This document shows, piece by piece, positions 12,542 to 26,339 of a stretch of 64,000 bases of DNA (positions within the stretch are counted from its first letter, which is position 1; every line of letters starts with the position of its first letter). The notes below the pieces were generated by a model. It made no database searches and was not told the origin of the DNA. It was given only the letters and a program-made list of their open reading frames with translations. The translations under genes were made by a program, and so were the position numbers. The stretch covers positions 12,296,001 through 12,360,000 of the forward strand of contig CM065389.1 in assembly GCA_033060915.1 (NCBI GenBank). Reading direction: 5' to 3'. This DNA comes from Euryodendron excelsum (taxonomy: Eukaryota; Streptophyta; Magnoliopsida; Ericales; Pentaphylacaceae).

Positions 12542-14234
12542 TCAACTAGAAGAGGGAGGGTACTGGCTGGAACCGGTCCACGGAGGTGCTGGAAAATCTG
12601 AGCCGCCAGCACCCTGGTTTTGAGTTCCTGGAGGCCGGAAATAACCCATTTGTTGATTAGGAAGGAGCAGAGGATATGAGGAAGTTGATGAAGTAACTGA
12701 GGATGAAGCAAATGGAGGAGAAGAAGAAGAGGCCAAAGATTGAGAATGCAAAACAGCTAATGATGAAGCATAGAACATTTGCTGTAACAAGCTTGTGGGC
12801 TGTTGTCCATGAAAATCACCAGTGCTCTGAAGCAACTGAGAGTACTGCCAATAGTCCCTAGCAATGTCAGAGGTCTGAAATTGCTGCTGCGCCTGGAAGA
12901 ACGCCGGCCGGGAAGGGGTTGCCGACAAATGGGTCGCTGGAGGATTAGAAATGGCCAACTGGGTCGCCTGAGGGGCTTGGACAGGTGGCACTAACCTGAC
13001 ATTTTCAGGGAAGTTGAGTTTTGCTTTGTTGCCTCTGAATCTCAGGGCAGCTTCATCATAGGCTCTGGCGGCTGACTCAGCCGTGTCAAATGTACCTAAC
13101 CAAACCCTAGCAGCTTTGTGTGGATCCCTTATCTCTGCTGCCCATTTTCCCCATGGCCTCTGTCTCACTCCTCTGTATCTTCTTCTTCTCTCTCCTGTCT
13201 CTTCATATGGAGCCGTTTCTGTTGATGGAGTTTGTGGTAGGGCGGTGGCGGTGGCGGTGGCGGTGGAGGGCGACACAATATTTGTAGATTCCTCTGGTGC
13301 TGTTAACAAAAAGCATAGATTACTCATATATCAAGCATGTAATAGTGAGAATGAAATGGAAAAAATTAATAAAATCTCTCTTTAAATACTGAAATACAAA
13401 TATGGTATGATAAAACACTGTTCATAGCCAACACATGCAATATTACATAGTTTTGCTTTTAAATATAAACCAAAAATATGTGCAATATTGCATATAAATA
13501 ATAACACAACGAATGACAGTAATAAAAGAGTTAAAGAAAAGTGAAAGATTGTTATCCTAAATTATTAATTGAATCATAGTCTTAATCCCAAAAATTAAAC
13601 TCTTTCATCAGTATTAAATTGATCAAAGTATCAGAATTATTGAAGTAAATATTTAAGGCGGAAAAAAACACAAGCGATATATACATATATATTAATTTTA
13701 GTAGGAAAAAAAAAAATAGTAGTGCAGAGAATGGATGATAAAACAGTGTTGCTTAAGCTAACCAGTTGTAACAGAAGATGACTCTCCGTGAGAACCTCTG
13801 AAATCAATAAACCCTCTATTAACCCTCTGAAACTGTTCTGAATATTGGGTTACACTCTCTTCTTCACGTCCTCTCTTCTGTCCTGCCCACGAGCCAGAGC
13901 TTGAAGAAGAGTAAGGCGAAGAAGGCGAATTCGATGAGTAAATCCCAGAACCACCAGCAAAAGACGTCGTCACAGAACCGCTCATTTCAGGCCTGTAAGC
14001 CCGGTCACCGTACCTCTGACCGGAGACAACATTCGTTAACGCCGTCACCATCGCCGACATCTCCCCTGACCGACTGTACCCAGAAAACATCGGCTGCGGT
14101 GGATCAGCTTGCTGGTGCATTCGTTCTTGCGGCTGAGCTTCCTGGGAAGGTTCTCCTTCATCCGTCGTGTCTGTTGCCGGAAATTTGAGGTACTCTCCGG
14201 AGTCTCGTGGGTTCGCCACCTTTAACAGGCACAT
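12542..14234 (-). CDS. AP2/ERF transcription factor, group X (ABR1/ERF110/RAP2.6 type)
   Basis: This is a nuclear DNA-binding regulator; group X members act in ABA, wounding and stress responses and bind GCC-box or related elements. Two exons, 14234-13763 and 13299-12542, join across a phase-1 intron (donor GTTAGC, acceptor AACAG) to give 409 residues. The start is well supported: MCLLKVAN matches the conserved group X N-terminus, and [13 protein letters not shown] at about residues 58-70 matches the family block EMSAMVSALTHVV. The single AP2 domain spans about residues 198-256, with [24 protein letters not shown], and the ERF-type Ala and Asp positions. Downstream is [12 protein letters not shown], then a Gln-, Ser- and Pro-rich tail likely to act in activation. 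A (GCCACC)-like repeat encodes the TATATATA run before the domain. Assignment to group X is firm; which paralogue is less sure. Confidence 0.93.
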
Positions 14235-14337
14235 GTACCCAACTCAACCACGCCTGAAATCTGACAAACCAAGAACGACCCAGAAGGTTTTCCGACGAAT
14301 TGTGCCGACCCTTTTCAGCTTATTGTCAAACAACGGC

Positions 14338-14343
14338 TATATA
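14338..14343 (-). promoter_or_regulatory. Likely TATA box of the ERF gene
   Basis: On the minus strand TTATATAG lies about 105 bases before the ERF start codon, a reasonable distance for a TATA box with a short 5' leader. A TTGACT W-box (plus strand 14545-14550) lies further upstream and could take WRKY factors. Confidence 0.5.
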
Positions 14344-14633
14344 AGCAGATTGACAGTTCGAATTTGAACAGCCGTCAAACACACAGTCCCTGCAAAGCTA
14401 CCACCTTTGAGATAATTATAATTCTTTTACCAAAAAAAACACAACCTGCTTTTGATTTTGATTCTTCTATTCTCTTTTTTTTTAGTTGGTGATACCAAAA
14501 ACGTGCCCTATGGCCGACTCTGTTTCTATGTTCACACCAATGTTTTGACTGGTTACGGAGATGTTAGATGTATCCATCTGCGCACAAGCGGCAAACCCTT
14601 CGAGCTCACTAAAGAATGATGTCGGTGTATTTA

Positions 14634-14660
14634 GAGAGAGAGAGAGAGAGGAGAGAGAAA
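14634..14660. repeat. (GA)n microsatellite upstream of ERF
   Basis: A short interrupted (GA)n tract lies about 400 bases upstream of the ERF start codon. On the gene strand it reads (CT)n, as is common in plant promoters and leaders. Confidence 0.8.
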
Positions 14661-14699
14661 GCAAACTTTTTAGAGAGTACATCTTCAAATTGAGTTGCT

Positions 14700-17600
14700 A
14701 TTACCGACATTTGTGCTAATTTTGGATTTTTGTGTAATTTATGGTTTTTGGGTTTGATTAGCAATTAAAGCAATACCAATACCAAAGAAAATGGGCCTTG
14801 TGGTAAGGTAAACATGGCAAGTTGGGCTACTTAAGCTCATCCATATTTGGACCGGTTCAGGGTATGTTCCTGTAGGTGCCGGTATACCAACACATGGTGC
14901 AGAAGCAAAACAATATATGTTTTTATAAGTCAGAGAACCAAAAGGAGCATTAGTTATTTATGTTGTGTTTAAAATCAGAATTTATCATGAGAAAATAAAA
15001 GATGAGAAAAAAAAGAACGAAATAAAAAATTCAAAGTCCTTACTTCTTTTATTTTTATGATTTTTTACTCTTTTTACTTTCTCTAACAACTAAATATCTA
15101 ATATAATTTTATATAGTCAAAATAATACCTGATATTTTCGTCTTCGATGAGGGATGGCCAGTATTTTGTCAAGGCTTAGATCATGATTTTCATATTATCT
15201 ATAGTTTTTGCAAATGCTTGACCTTTTCATTTGAAGTAAAGCCATTATCTTCGGCTGCAAATTGGAAAAATTCTGTCAATAATACAATATTCAGCAGCCC
15301 TGCATGATTTTCACTCATAAGACTTTTTGCAATGTTCTTTGATTTTGAACCGTTGTTCCAACTCATGTTATATATACCAGTCACGATTTTCATTCATATG
15401 ACTTTTGTTAAAATGTAGTCCACAAAAATAAGGGTTAGCATGCATAATTACATGAAGAAGATTTGGCTAAGAATGTTATATTCAATACATGTTGAAAAAT
15501 AACCCAACTCGATATTTGTAATAAAAAAAAAAGTAAAGAAAGCAAAATTAAGTCTAGATGTTATGGATCAACCCCTCTTCTTGCCCCCAAGCTCGAACAT
15601 AAGAGATGGGTGAATATATTATTTGAAAAGGTTAATTTCTACGATGATATGTTTCTTATTCAAATGGTTAGAAGTTTTCATGTTTTGTTTTTACAGTCTA
15701 TAAAAAATAATTATATTATGATAAATACATCAAATTAAACATTTAACTCTTTGAAAAAGCCTAACAATCACAAACTTATAGTAAACTAATAATCACGTAT
15801 AAATCATTAATATGATGAGTAAAAGTCAAGACCTCAATAATCGAGCTATTAAATTTGATAGCCGAATGTTAATGATCTACATAGTTATAGACAAATTCAT
15901 TGAAAAATTCATTTCTTTTCTTAATGAATTTATTGTGAATATCTGCACCACAAAAATAGACCAATAGAAGAAAAAATATTGCATGTGCAATGTCAATCCA
16001 ATGAAATGGTCTAAAATGTTGAATAGTACTCTGCAGCACCAAACACCTTATCCAAATCGCATCATGTTGCAATAAATGTAAATGGTCAAAACACGTCTCT
16101 TTTCTGACATTGGACTCGTAAGCAAATCGTTCAATTGAAAGCATTGAGTTAGACAAGGACAGACGAGTCTGCTTCAACTCGGTCAAAAGGCTCAAAACAG
16201 CATCCTAAATCGGGCCCAATTAAAACCCAAGAGTTTTAAACTCTGATTATCCTAATCCAAACTTGGTTAATTATAAATTAGTTTGGTCGTGGCCAAAACC
16301 GGTTTTACTTTATCCGTATTTCAGATGTTTCGTATCCTGGGATTCGGTGCAAATTGTCTTATTTTAGGGGTGGGGTGGGTTGATGTGAAAGGATATGGTC
16401 TTTGATTCATGGTAAAATAACAAAGACAAAAGGCATTAGCTGAAAACGATAAGAACGAGATTTGGAATGGGTAATGTCGACATCAAACTTTGCTCAACTG
16501 TATTTTGATCACACGTGGATTGATCAAGGTACTAAGGGTCTGTTTGGTAGCTTATTAACTTTTTTTTTTTGTTTTTTTTAAATTAAAAAAAAATTATATC
16601 AAAGGAACTCTAAGTATCATGGGAGAGACAAAATTTTACGTACAACCATCTTGCAAACGGCGAAAAAAATTCAGTTATTAAATAGAACTAAATTTTTCTT
16701 GATCATTCTTATTAAATTGTAATATATAGTATTTTGTTACATCAACAAAGTAAATTAGTGATAAAATCAAAAGCTTTTAATGAAAAAAATCTCATGATAA
16801 ATTTTGATATGAGTGACTACCAAAAAATTTAATACTACCTAACAACTGAACATTTTACCCGCATTATGAAGCACTGCCCTGCATGCCTATATATATATAA
16901 ATATATATATATATAAAATAGTACCAATAACAAATTAAAAATTTATGCTTTGTTTGGTGGAGTGAAAAGGGCGATATAAGCTTTTGACTCTTTTTATTTT
17001 TTGTATTGAAAATGAATATATAGATAAGTTAGTCCACACAACCGTCAAAAAATATTTTTCCTCAGTACTACACAACTATCTACAAGAGAACTTACGTCGA
17101 GGCTAAAGTTTATATCACTCCGTGTGCTCTGAGTGTTGAAAAGTATGTTTAGCACCACAACATAAGTAATATTCAAAAGCAAGAGGCGACTCCGTAGTCA
17201 ACTAAGTACAAGATGTCAAGTTCAATACTTTTCTACACGAGTCAACCATTGTCAAAAGAATAGTCAATCAAAAGCCTAGACACCTTTTAGTAAAATAATA
17301 ATAATCATGATAATACCGAAGAACCCATTTGAAAGATGTACATGTTAAATGTTCAAAGAAGATGTGCTTTAAAAAAAGAAGAAAAAGAAAAAGCATGAAT
17401 ATTGTGGACACCTTGTGAAGAACATGTAACCTTCCTACTTCATGTTGTTGCTGACACTTTTCTTAGGGCATGCTTTGATCTTTGTAGGGCACATTCCTAG
17501 TCAATTACAGATGGCAGACTTATCTGGAAAGTCTTTGATACCATGTTTTGCCCATTTCTACAGCTTGCATCACGGCGTTATATGCACATCCCGTATGCAT
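14700..17600. other. Gene-free AT-rich stretch
   Basis: A 108-codon minus-strand frame at 15869-16195 has no recognisable domain and is probably chance. Homopolymer runs, an (AT)n tract near 16885-16918 and GTCTGTTTGGTAG-type transposon-end fragments (about 16538) are present. No gene is supported. Confidence 0.45.
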
Positions 17601-17616
17601 AATAATTAGGATTTAT

Positions 17617-17747
17617 AATTAATTGGAGCTAGTTTAATTGGTTAGAGTTTTTGACTTTTATTACGAAAGTCAGGAGTTTAAACTCATCTTTTCACAAATT
17701 CTCTTCTCGACTTTGTTCTACTTGTAATCCCGTCCGATGAAGCAAAA
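17617..17747 (+). mobile_element. tRNA-derived SINE, 131 bp, with exact 16-bp target-site duplication
   Basis: Identical 16-bp direct repeats AATAATTAGGATTTAT lie at 17601-17616 and 17748-17763. The body begins with a tRNA-like promoter: AGCTAGTTTAATTGGTTAGAG resembles the tRNA A box region, and GGAGTTTAAACTC about 40 bases on resembles a B box. The 3' end is an A-run (CAAAAA) directly before the second repeat. Long exact duplications and an A-tail indicate L1-type target-primed retrotransposition and a fairly recent insertion. SINE family not identified. Confidence 0.78.
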
Positions 17748-17763
17748 AATAATTAGGATTTAT

Positions 17764-20700
17764 TCTTTAGAATTAGATTTGAAAAGATTCATCATGAGAG
17801 AAGAGTTCCGTCCAAGATGGTTTCATTGTTATATATTTTGGCCGGAATTGTTTCGCGGTGCAAGGCTGGGAAAGTGAACTAGTAAACCTGAATCCGACTT
17901 TATTCTACATTTAATCGCGCAAATATATCAAATTCTAGCTTAAGGGGTGTTATAAATATTTAAAAAAATGATTTCATGCATAATCTTAATTATCAGTTTT
18001 ATTCACAAAACCATGAACAAAAAAAAAAAAAAAAAACTAAATAAAATAATAAAGCAGTGCATTTTTATAATTCGAAAGAAGGTTGACCACAAAGAGTGGT
18101 TCTACACGTTCCCATGGTCCAGATTATACCATTGGAACCCAATCCGAAAGACTCCCTTCCAAGAGGACGAGGCTAATGGCTTGCCAAAAAGAAATTACAA
18201 GTTTACACTGTTTTGTGCACTAAATAATTTTGGCGAAAATGACTATTACTTTGACAACAGACTGATTGCTGGTAAATTGTTGATCACAGTTCATTCAAAA
18301 GTTCAAGTTGTTAAAGAAAGCAGTAAATTTAACTATTTTATGTTTTCAATAACCACCCCGCCAAATCAAAAACCATTTGCTATCAAGAGAAAATTATTGC
18401 TTTAAGAAAACAAAACAAAGAAAAAAAAAATGAAAATTCATGGTATAGATGAAGTGGATTTGTATCATTCAACAAACTTGTGCTTGTATACTTTTAGGAA
18501 AGGACAAAGGGGAGAACAAAGTTCATTGTGAGCACATGCGTCTATTTCAAATATTCAAATGAGCATATGCACAGAATTAAGACATATATTATTCATTCCC
18601 TAACCTTCTATTTGAAACTTGAATTTTTTGTAGAAAAAAAAAAAAGTTAAAAAAAACGAAATAAAAATACTATTTTATTTTGTTTTATTTTTTTTATTTT
18701 TTTATATTTTTAATTTTTTTTAATTAAAAATTCATATTGCAAACGAAATCTAAGGTGCTAGTGGGCATTTCAAAGCCCCAAAAAGTGGGCCTACCTAACC
18801 CTAGTACTCGTAATGTTTGCACGTTAAAATGCAAGAGAAGTAATTTAAAGCATAGGCTTTTGGTTATTTGTTGTTATATGTAAGCTCAGTTGATCACGTA
18901 CCCTTTGTTTGGCTGCATTACCTTAGAATTATCAATGGTTCATGGAAGAGTTTCAATTGAAGATGGTAGGAAGTTTCGCTCATTACCCCATACACTTTGT
19001 CGTTTTCTGCCAAGCCCATTATTTTAAAGATTCTAATGCATACTGCAATCTCACCATCATCAGGATAAACACAAGTTAAAGCAATACCACATTCTTTTGC
19101 GGAACAGGATAAGGGGATAAAGAATCCCAAAATAATAATTTCAGGATTACAAATCCTCTAGGGCATAACTTTGTAATTTGCTTATTGTCCACTTTTGTAC
19201 AACCAAACACCAGATAAAACCGGGAACATGTTCAATAATTGCAGGCTTATCCCGCAAAACAAATAAATTGGATTAAATTAAGTCTACTTTTGCAGATTTT
19301 CCAATTCAATTGCGTGACATTTATTTCACCTCATGCATAATTGCTTAGGTAAGAAATATTAGTAAAACATGACATTTCTGCATCTTAGACCAGCCAAAAT
19401 TGAAGTCTATGAACAATTTTTTATAAGGAAAAGAAAGCAGAATTTTATGAAACACAATGGAAAAAGAGGATTTGGTTTGTGGGTTGTTGGTGCTGATCAA
19501 TGCCAAAAGTGGTCAGATTCATAGTTGATAATCTCAAAAAACAAAAAGCCACAAAATAATATAGAAGACTTTATCGACAGGGCCAGAACATGGATGCATG
19601 CCTGTCCAGAAGAGATGAAACAAAAAACATAATATAAGGTAAAAGGTCCAAACACCATTACATGGAAAGCAATTCCTTGAATTTCATAGAGTACTCTGAA
19701 CTTGTTTGACTTGATTTTGTCCTATTGGTTTTATAGTGTTTTTTTGGTACCTTTTCCTTCTTTGGTTTTTTGTTTATTCATCTAATTGTGTATCTGAATG
19801 TTCCTTTACAGGCTGATGCAAAATCAAATTGCTGGTTAATTTCCATTGGTTTTAGTTTTAATTAATCTAAACAGCCCTTTCGATCATACCATGATTCACA
19901 TAGTTAACTAAAGCTTCTTGTGCATATTAGCTCCCCTTCTTGTTTTTGACAACATCATCTTCAAAAATTTTAGTACTAACCAAAATTCAAAGAATAAATT
20001 TCATGTCAATGGATTAATTTGCAAAACTTATTTCTTATTTAGGACACTTTGCTACTTGATTTTGGATTTTTGAATAGATGTTACCTTTGGCAAAAACATC
20101 AAACATTATTAGCTTAGAAACCTGTAAAGAACCGGAAAAAACAAAAAGAATACAAGAAAAAGGAAAAAAAACAACGTTGATGAATAAAAATTCCATTCAC
20201 CTCACTTTTTTAGATGCTTTTCAGAAAATCCAAAAACAGAAGATAGAAACTGATAGGAAAAAAGGAAAGCCATTTTCTGTCATCGAATGAGGCGGCACCA
20301 TTAAATCCGCCGAGGTTTAACTTTGTTCAGTAGATGAAAATGATGTGAATCAACAATTTCTTGGCAATCAAATATGAAAAACAGACTAATCATCAGTGTA
20401 ACACTGTGAAAAGTAACAGTCACTCACAATTTGGATTTGTGAACATTGCTTTCTGAAAGTAATGTGAAACAGAAGCAAAGACAAGATTCTTTGCAAAAGA
20501 GAGATCATGGTATATTGACCCATGAATGCTTTTTTAAGGCAATCAATTTTAAAGGGCTCAGGCTCCCCATTTTTTTCTGGGAAATTTCATGCATGTTCTT
20601 GAACATCCAAAGCATTAAAGCAGCTCTTCCTATTAATGTGAAAAAATAATTTTCTAACCTAACATAGGGACCCTATCGGCAAGCATTCAAAATAGTTTGG

Positions 20701-23700
20701 CCAAGCCAGAGTAAGGTTCTTGCAGGGACAGTCCCTTTACAAGTCATTTCATCAAATGATGTTGATTTATTAGAATTGGTACTAGCAAAACAAACACCTA
20801 ACTAGCTGATGATCAGCTCCATTTATGGTACAAGTGCCAAACTAGTAAAGTCTTGACAATAAAGCTTGCTTTAGTTTGGCAAATACAGTCATAGAGAGGG
20901 TAGCAGGCAAAATGAAATTTTTTTTAAATACCTTTTCTCTTCTCTAAGTATTACACATACATTGTATGTTAAAAGCTCTTGGATTCAATTCCCCTAGACT
21001 TGAATAGCTAATTCATCGCAATTTCACCAAAAAAGGGGAAAACACAAAAATAACAATAAATGAACTGTAGTGCCAAGGAGTAATGGTTCTGTGGCTCCAT
21101 CTACCCAAATTCCTGCAAATTCTGTCTTTTGAAGTGTTTCTGAAAATTGTGATAATTTCTAAAACCATCAGGAAAAACATTGGGAAAAATGTTCAAGATG
21201 TTTTAACACATTTTTTTTTTTTGGGTAGCATTAGCTGCATTACATTTTGAAATCTAGAAATGAAAAATGCATGTAGAAACAATGACAGTTAACGAAAAGG
21301 GGAGTCGGCAAATTAATCTTGAAATGGTTTTAAGCTATAAGTAACATCTTAGGCCTAAAGATGGCTTGGGAGCTACAAGAGATCGGAGTACAGGATTCGG
21401 ACTGTACTGTTATTGCAAACAAACAAGAAACCAAAAAACAAAAACAAAATGGGATTATGAGATTTTAAAACTTGGTTTTTGTACCATTTTCAATTTTTAG
21501 TAGCATCAGCTATTTTCAAAACTACTCACCACTACCTTAATTAAATCTCAATTTAGACTAACACTGACAAGTAAAATAAAGACAAGAAAAAATACTAATC
21601 AAACAATAGGGCATGCAGCTAATTTTCTTACTCATATAGTTGTGTAAAGGTGTGGAAGTGTTCTTAGATGTTGAAAATTTTCTTGGTAGGTGCCTCTTAG
21701 GGCTCCCAACAGGGCATGCAGCTAATTTAGTACCCTGCCTCTTCTCTCCTACTGAGGTAATCTACTCTGTTAGCACTACGAATGGCTTTAATCGAAGTAG
21801 TCTTGGATCATCAAGAACCCTAACATGAAAAGTTGACACATAACACTGTGTTTATCATAATGTTCTACTGATTAATTGTTACAAGTAATGAAATGAGTCG
21901 TCACTACCCCACATGGTCTAATCCTACGATGATTAATTATGAGACCGAAATTCTATCATCTTTTGGAAAATGGTTGGAAAAGTTTTCCTTCTCCATGTTC
22001 CTTCCTCTTATTATCACATTAGTCACCCCATCAAATCTGCTTAAAAAAAAAAAAGATTTGTGGGCATGTATATGTTTATCTGGTCCATGCTAAATCATGA
22101 TATATTCTAAATGAGATGTTCCTCAAGTCCAATCTTAGAATCTAGAAGAAAATCTACACAAAGAAGGCCAAGTATGTGCAACTTGTTGAAGCATGACCAA
22201 GGTCCAGAAACTCCAAGTTGCTGGTGGGGCTCTGCAAACAAATGAAAGGAAGGAACAAACAAACAAACAGTTGAATGACAGCCTAAAATTTATTTTGTAC
22301 AAACGAATAACCTTAAAAAGATCGGAGAAGTTCAAGTGGATTTGAAGATAAACCAAACATCAAAATCATTCTACAGGTTCTGATGGCCGTAAATCCTGCT
22401 GCCAGTACGGCCTTGACATGTCGTTATCTCCGGTTAAGACAAGCTCTACCAACTGCCAGTACAGTCATGGAACAACTAGCCAAGTCTAAACAGTCATGAC
22501 TTTAGAAGAAGAACTCTTAACAGCAATCAGGAGCCAGGGACAAAAGAAAACCAAGATGTCAAAGATCTTGGCATGCAAAGCAAACTCTTGCTTTTTATCT
22601 TTTCTTAATAAGATGTATACGGAATCCCACCAATCCTCACAATTCAAGTTTTACAACTTATTTTTACTTTGGATTAGAAGATCTTCTTTTTGACTAGCAA
22701 GAAAAGAAAATTTACTCTAATAGTGATAGAAACCATTATTTTTTGGAACTCATTGCGACAATCCTCGTACTATAATCTGTATCATTCCTCTTCTTTCCAC
22801 ACATCACTATCAAATCATCCTTCAGTTTACACAACTGATCATGATTCCTTCAAGTGAGTTACTAATGTGAAACAGTTTACAGATACTTGATCATATATAT
22901 CTCACGAAAAGAGAGGTTACACTGTTGAAGAGAAAGCCAAACCACCAGCAACTTGCTTTACTTTGATAAAATCCAAAAGTTCAAGTTGCTGATGAGACAC
23001 CATAAAATACAGAATGAGAACTCAAACCAAATCAAGAATTAAAGGGCTCAATTATGGAACAACTCATTATGCTCGACTTCCAATAGAAGCCATGTATCCA
23101 CCTTCCCCACCAATCTCCCAAAAGAAATCCAAAAATAGAAGATCAGCAAAAACCCCGCAAAGTTGTGGATCTATTACTTTAAATAAAAAACTCACTAAGA
23201 TGTCATTTAATTATAAAACTGCCACCACCACATCATTTTGTTACAAATATTATGAAAGAATAGCATTTTCCTTACTTGAATGTCTTCTTCTCAAATTTCA
23301 GAGTATCTTTTTTTTTGTTTTTTTTTTTAGGCGCTATATGGTATCTAGGCCTTAAGTTGATTACTCTCTCGAACTCATGTAAAGCCACCGTCCATATGAA
23401 TCATGTAAACTTCATCATCGCATGAATGATAGCTGGCCACAAAAATGTGTCAGGATGAATTAAACTTAAGATCTCATACTTAGAAGGAGAACAACCTCAC
23501 CTTGACCACCCCTTGTGGTTAAATTTAATAGTATGTCCATAATAAGGCAAATCATTGAAAGGGACAACAAAGACTAAGGTGCATTACAATTGGATGTTTC
23601 ATTGCAAAAGAAAGCAGTATCAGTTCAACAGGTTGTAGTTTTAAGGCCCAGTGACAATAAATAATGGGCCAAGCCATTGAGAACCATCTCTTAGTTAACG

Positions 23701-25186
23701 TGCTCAAACCACATATAATTTTGGCTTCAGAAACCACCAAAGGCCGAAAAAAAAAAAAAAAAGGAAGAGAAAAAATTACTTTGATATTAGGTTTAAAAAA
23801 AACCATGTACACAACACAAGCATGCAACTAACAACTAATACCATCAGTAAATAAGTAAATGCCATTTTGTTTACACATTAAAAAGACTACCAGCTTTGAA
23901 CAAAGAAAATAACTGGCAGTTTTCCAGACAGAGGATTATAATGAAGTCAGAAGCTCGTAAAGAGGCAGCTATACAAAGAAAGTAACCTGAACTAACAAAA
24001 CTTCATACTTGATTTTGAACTTACAGAAGAAGTTCCGATTCCTTCTACCACCATCACTTCCTGACTCACTTGCTCAAACTAGAGTTTTAAGTGCCATGCG
24101 TGCTCTTGGAATCACTGCTCTTGCCACTTGAAAGCTTGTACAAAAGTTACAATCTTTCTTGAGTTAGAAGCCAGAGTAAGAGCATGCTCTGCCTATCCTC
24201 CTACTTATTATTCAGGGGACTCCAATGTTTTAAAACACTCTACATTATATTCCTTTCCTTTGAGTGGTAAGAAGCCCAATAATGCTAAACCCGTATAGCT
24301 CCAGTTTGCAAAAGGGGACTGTCAACTGAAGTAACATTCCTTCAGATTTTCGAACATAGGACTTTTAGCTTCCACAAGCCATGCACCCTTTTCAGTTCTG
24401 CAACGAACATATTGCGAGCCATAGCGTAAACAAGTCCCCCTGATAGCATTTTTCTTTTTGCAACAAAACAACCAAGAATTTAATGTCATAAATAAACAAA
24501 AAAATCCTAAAATCAAGCCCACGTTTGGACATCCCATGGAATAAAATAAATATGTCCTGCTTCAAACAATATTTAGAAGTGCAATTTACCTATGTATCTT
24601 GTCCAATGTAGGACCATTACAAATAAGAGAAATTGTCAAGACATAGTATAGGATTTGAAGAAACAATATTTTGGAAAGTTAAGTTCAGTGATCTTTTTCC
24701 TATTTTTTTTTCTTTCTTGTTTGGGCAATGGCCTCATGTTAAAGAAATGATCCAGGCCCTTCAAAGCTATAAACCTTGGGACAGTGATTCCATAGAGTGT
24801 TTCAACTTTACTTAAATAACCAATTTGTTAATACAGAGGTATAAACAGTGAACCTTTGGCTTCGGCCTCCAGTGCACCAAAAAAAAAAGAAGGTATAGGC
24901 AGTGAACTTGATTGCATCAGTTGCAGCATGAATCCTCAGATAATGCATCCATCACCAAACCCTTGAATGTCCAAAAAACAGAAAAAGTAATATATACACT
25001 TATACTACTATTACCATTAACATAACAAATGATAAATAGTAATAGGACCAATTTTCTAGTTTTAGTCTAAAATTACAGATCAAGGTCAAAATTAATAAAC
25101 CAGACAGCAACTGAAGGATAGACGAGTTCCATCAAAATTATTATGATGTGGATGAAGACATTTTAAGAGTTGAAAATACCAAAGTT
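17764..25186. other. Long gene-free stretch
   Basis: No conserved protein block, tRNA or rRNA was recognised on either strand over about 7.4 kb. The frame at 17968-18405 (145 codons) starts in a poly-A-encoded lysine run and matches nothing known to me. A 17-bp repeat (GGGCATGCAGCTAATTT) occurs at about 21610 and 21713. Low-complexity A/T runs are frequent. It may contain non-coding transcripts or unrecognised repeats. Confidence 0.4.
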
Positions 25187-25629
25187 ATCAGAACCGTACA
25201 GGGCATCAAACCGGTGAGGCTACCGGTTCACGGTTCATCAATTCAACTAGTGGTTCAACCGGTTCTACCGGTTTTATAAATTAAATGTATTTTATTTATT
25301 CATATATGTTTTAGGTTAAATATAATTTATATTGCAATGTAAAACACAAGGAATTAAGTGGAGCAATGGTAAGTGTTGCTTAATTCTACCCTTAGTTCCC
25401 AAGTTCAACACTTGGGAGCCACAAATACATTATATTTTTTAAAGAGGGTTAAAAAGTCAAAGTTGGTCAACGGTTTTTTAAAAAGCCAGCCGGTTAGTTC
25501 ACCGATTTTTTAAAATACGGGCTGGTTCAATCCGATTCTATTTCATTTTCAATAAATCAATTGAATTAGACCAGTTCAAGGCCCGGTTCCCGGTTCAACC
25601 AGCAGGTCCGGTTTGATTCTGATAACTAT
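25187..25629. mobile_element. CCGGTT-rich MITE, about 440 bp
   Basis: Ends are AGTTATCAGAACCG and, reverse-complemented, AGTTATCAGAATCAAACC, a clear terminal inverted repeat. The interior has many ACCGGTT/AACCGG blocks (about 25209-25275 and 25485-25615) that pair with each other, so the single strand can fold into a long hairpin. A tRNA-like block (GTGGAGCAATGGTAAG, then AAGTTCAACACTTGGG) sits in the middle near 25360-25410 and may be a nested short element. No sure target-site duplication. Confidence 0.6.
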
Positions 25630-26339
25630 GGAAAACACAGATTCTTCAAGAGCAAAAAATTAAAACTTTTGCCTCCCATCTCATTTACTGCCAATCAGAC
25701 TGTCCTGTCCCCAATCACATCCTCCGTATCAACATTCAAGTAAATTGCACCCGTCATGTAAACAACTAAAGAGCAAGTGAATAACCAAGATTCCTAGGAA
25801 AAGCAAAAGCACCCTCAGCACTGTACAAACACTACAAGCTTTGTGGAAGCATTAACCGGGCTTACCTCTTGAAGCGTAATCTGAAGTCAAGCTTGAAAGT
25901 CTTGAACCAAATGTGTTCCACGTGAATCTTGTGTATACTGTTGATCTACCTGCGATGAAGTGCAATCAAACCTTTGAAAGCCAATAACACCCTCATAGTT
26001 CACAACTCAAGAGCTTTCTCACAATACATGGTTTTGGGAGAGAGTTTCTGCAAAGCAGAAGATATAGAATCTCAAGTGGGTCTGTATACAACGTATATAG
26101 AGTCTCAAGAGATATGTAACTTCTCTCTTAGTGGTCCACTAGCAGGTGAGAAGTGGTCCACTATCTAAGAGAAGTGGGTAGTTGTAATAACTACCTCTCA
26201 TGGGTCTTGGGTCTCATGGGTCTTGGGTTGGGCATGCCCATGGGCGCCTGAAAACCGACCCGTATACCAACATGGACAATGGTTTGCAATGTAATTGGTG
26301 ATGGACAAACTAGACCAAAGCATAGACCATGCCCCAAAA
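25630..26339. other. Intergenic, possible LTR-type remnant
   Basis: Around 25860-26280 the sequence has alternating GTGGTCCACTA and CTCATGGGTCTTGGGT repeats and mixed GC content unlike the neighbouring AT-rich DNA, suggesting an old repeat. No ends, primer-binding site or coding domain could be found. Confidence 0.3.

Noticed and set aside
14482..14688. 68-codon minus-strand frame upstream of ERF
   Set aside because: Contains the (GA)n-encoded Ser-Leu run and lies in the ERF promoter; no conservation recognised.
15869..16195. 108-codon minus-strand frame
   Set aside because: No domain or homologue recognised, AT-rich codon use, no neighbouring splice structure; probably chance.
17968..18405. 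145-codon plus-strand frame
   Set aside because: Starts in a poly-A-encoded lysine run and resembles no family known to me; a decayed repeat cannot be excluded.
20920..21030. Second SINE-like sequence with GGATTCAATTCCC
   Set aside because: A B-box-like motif alone; no convincing A box, A-tail or target-site duplication.
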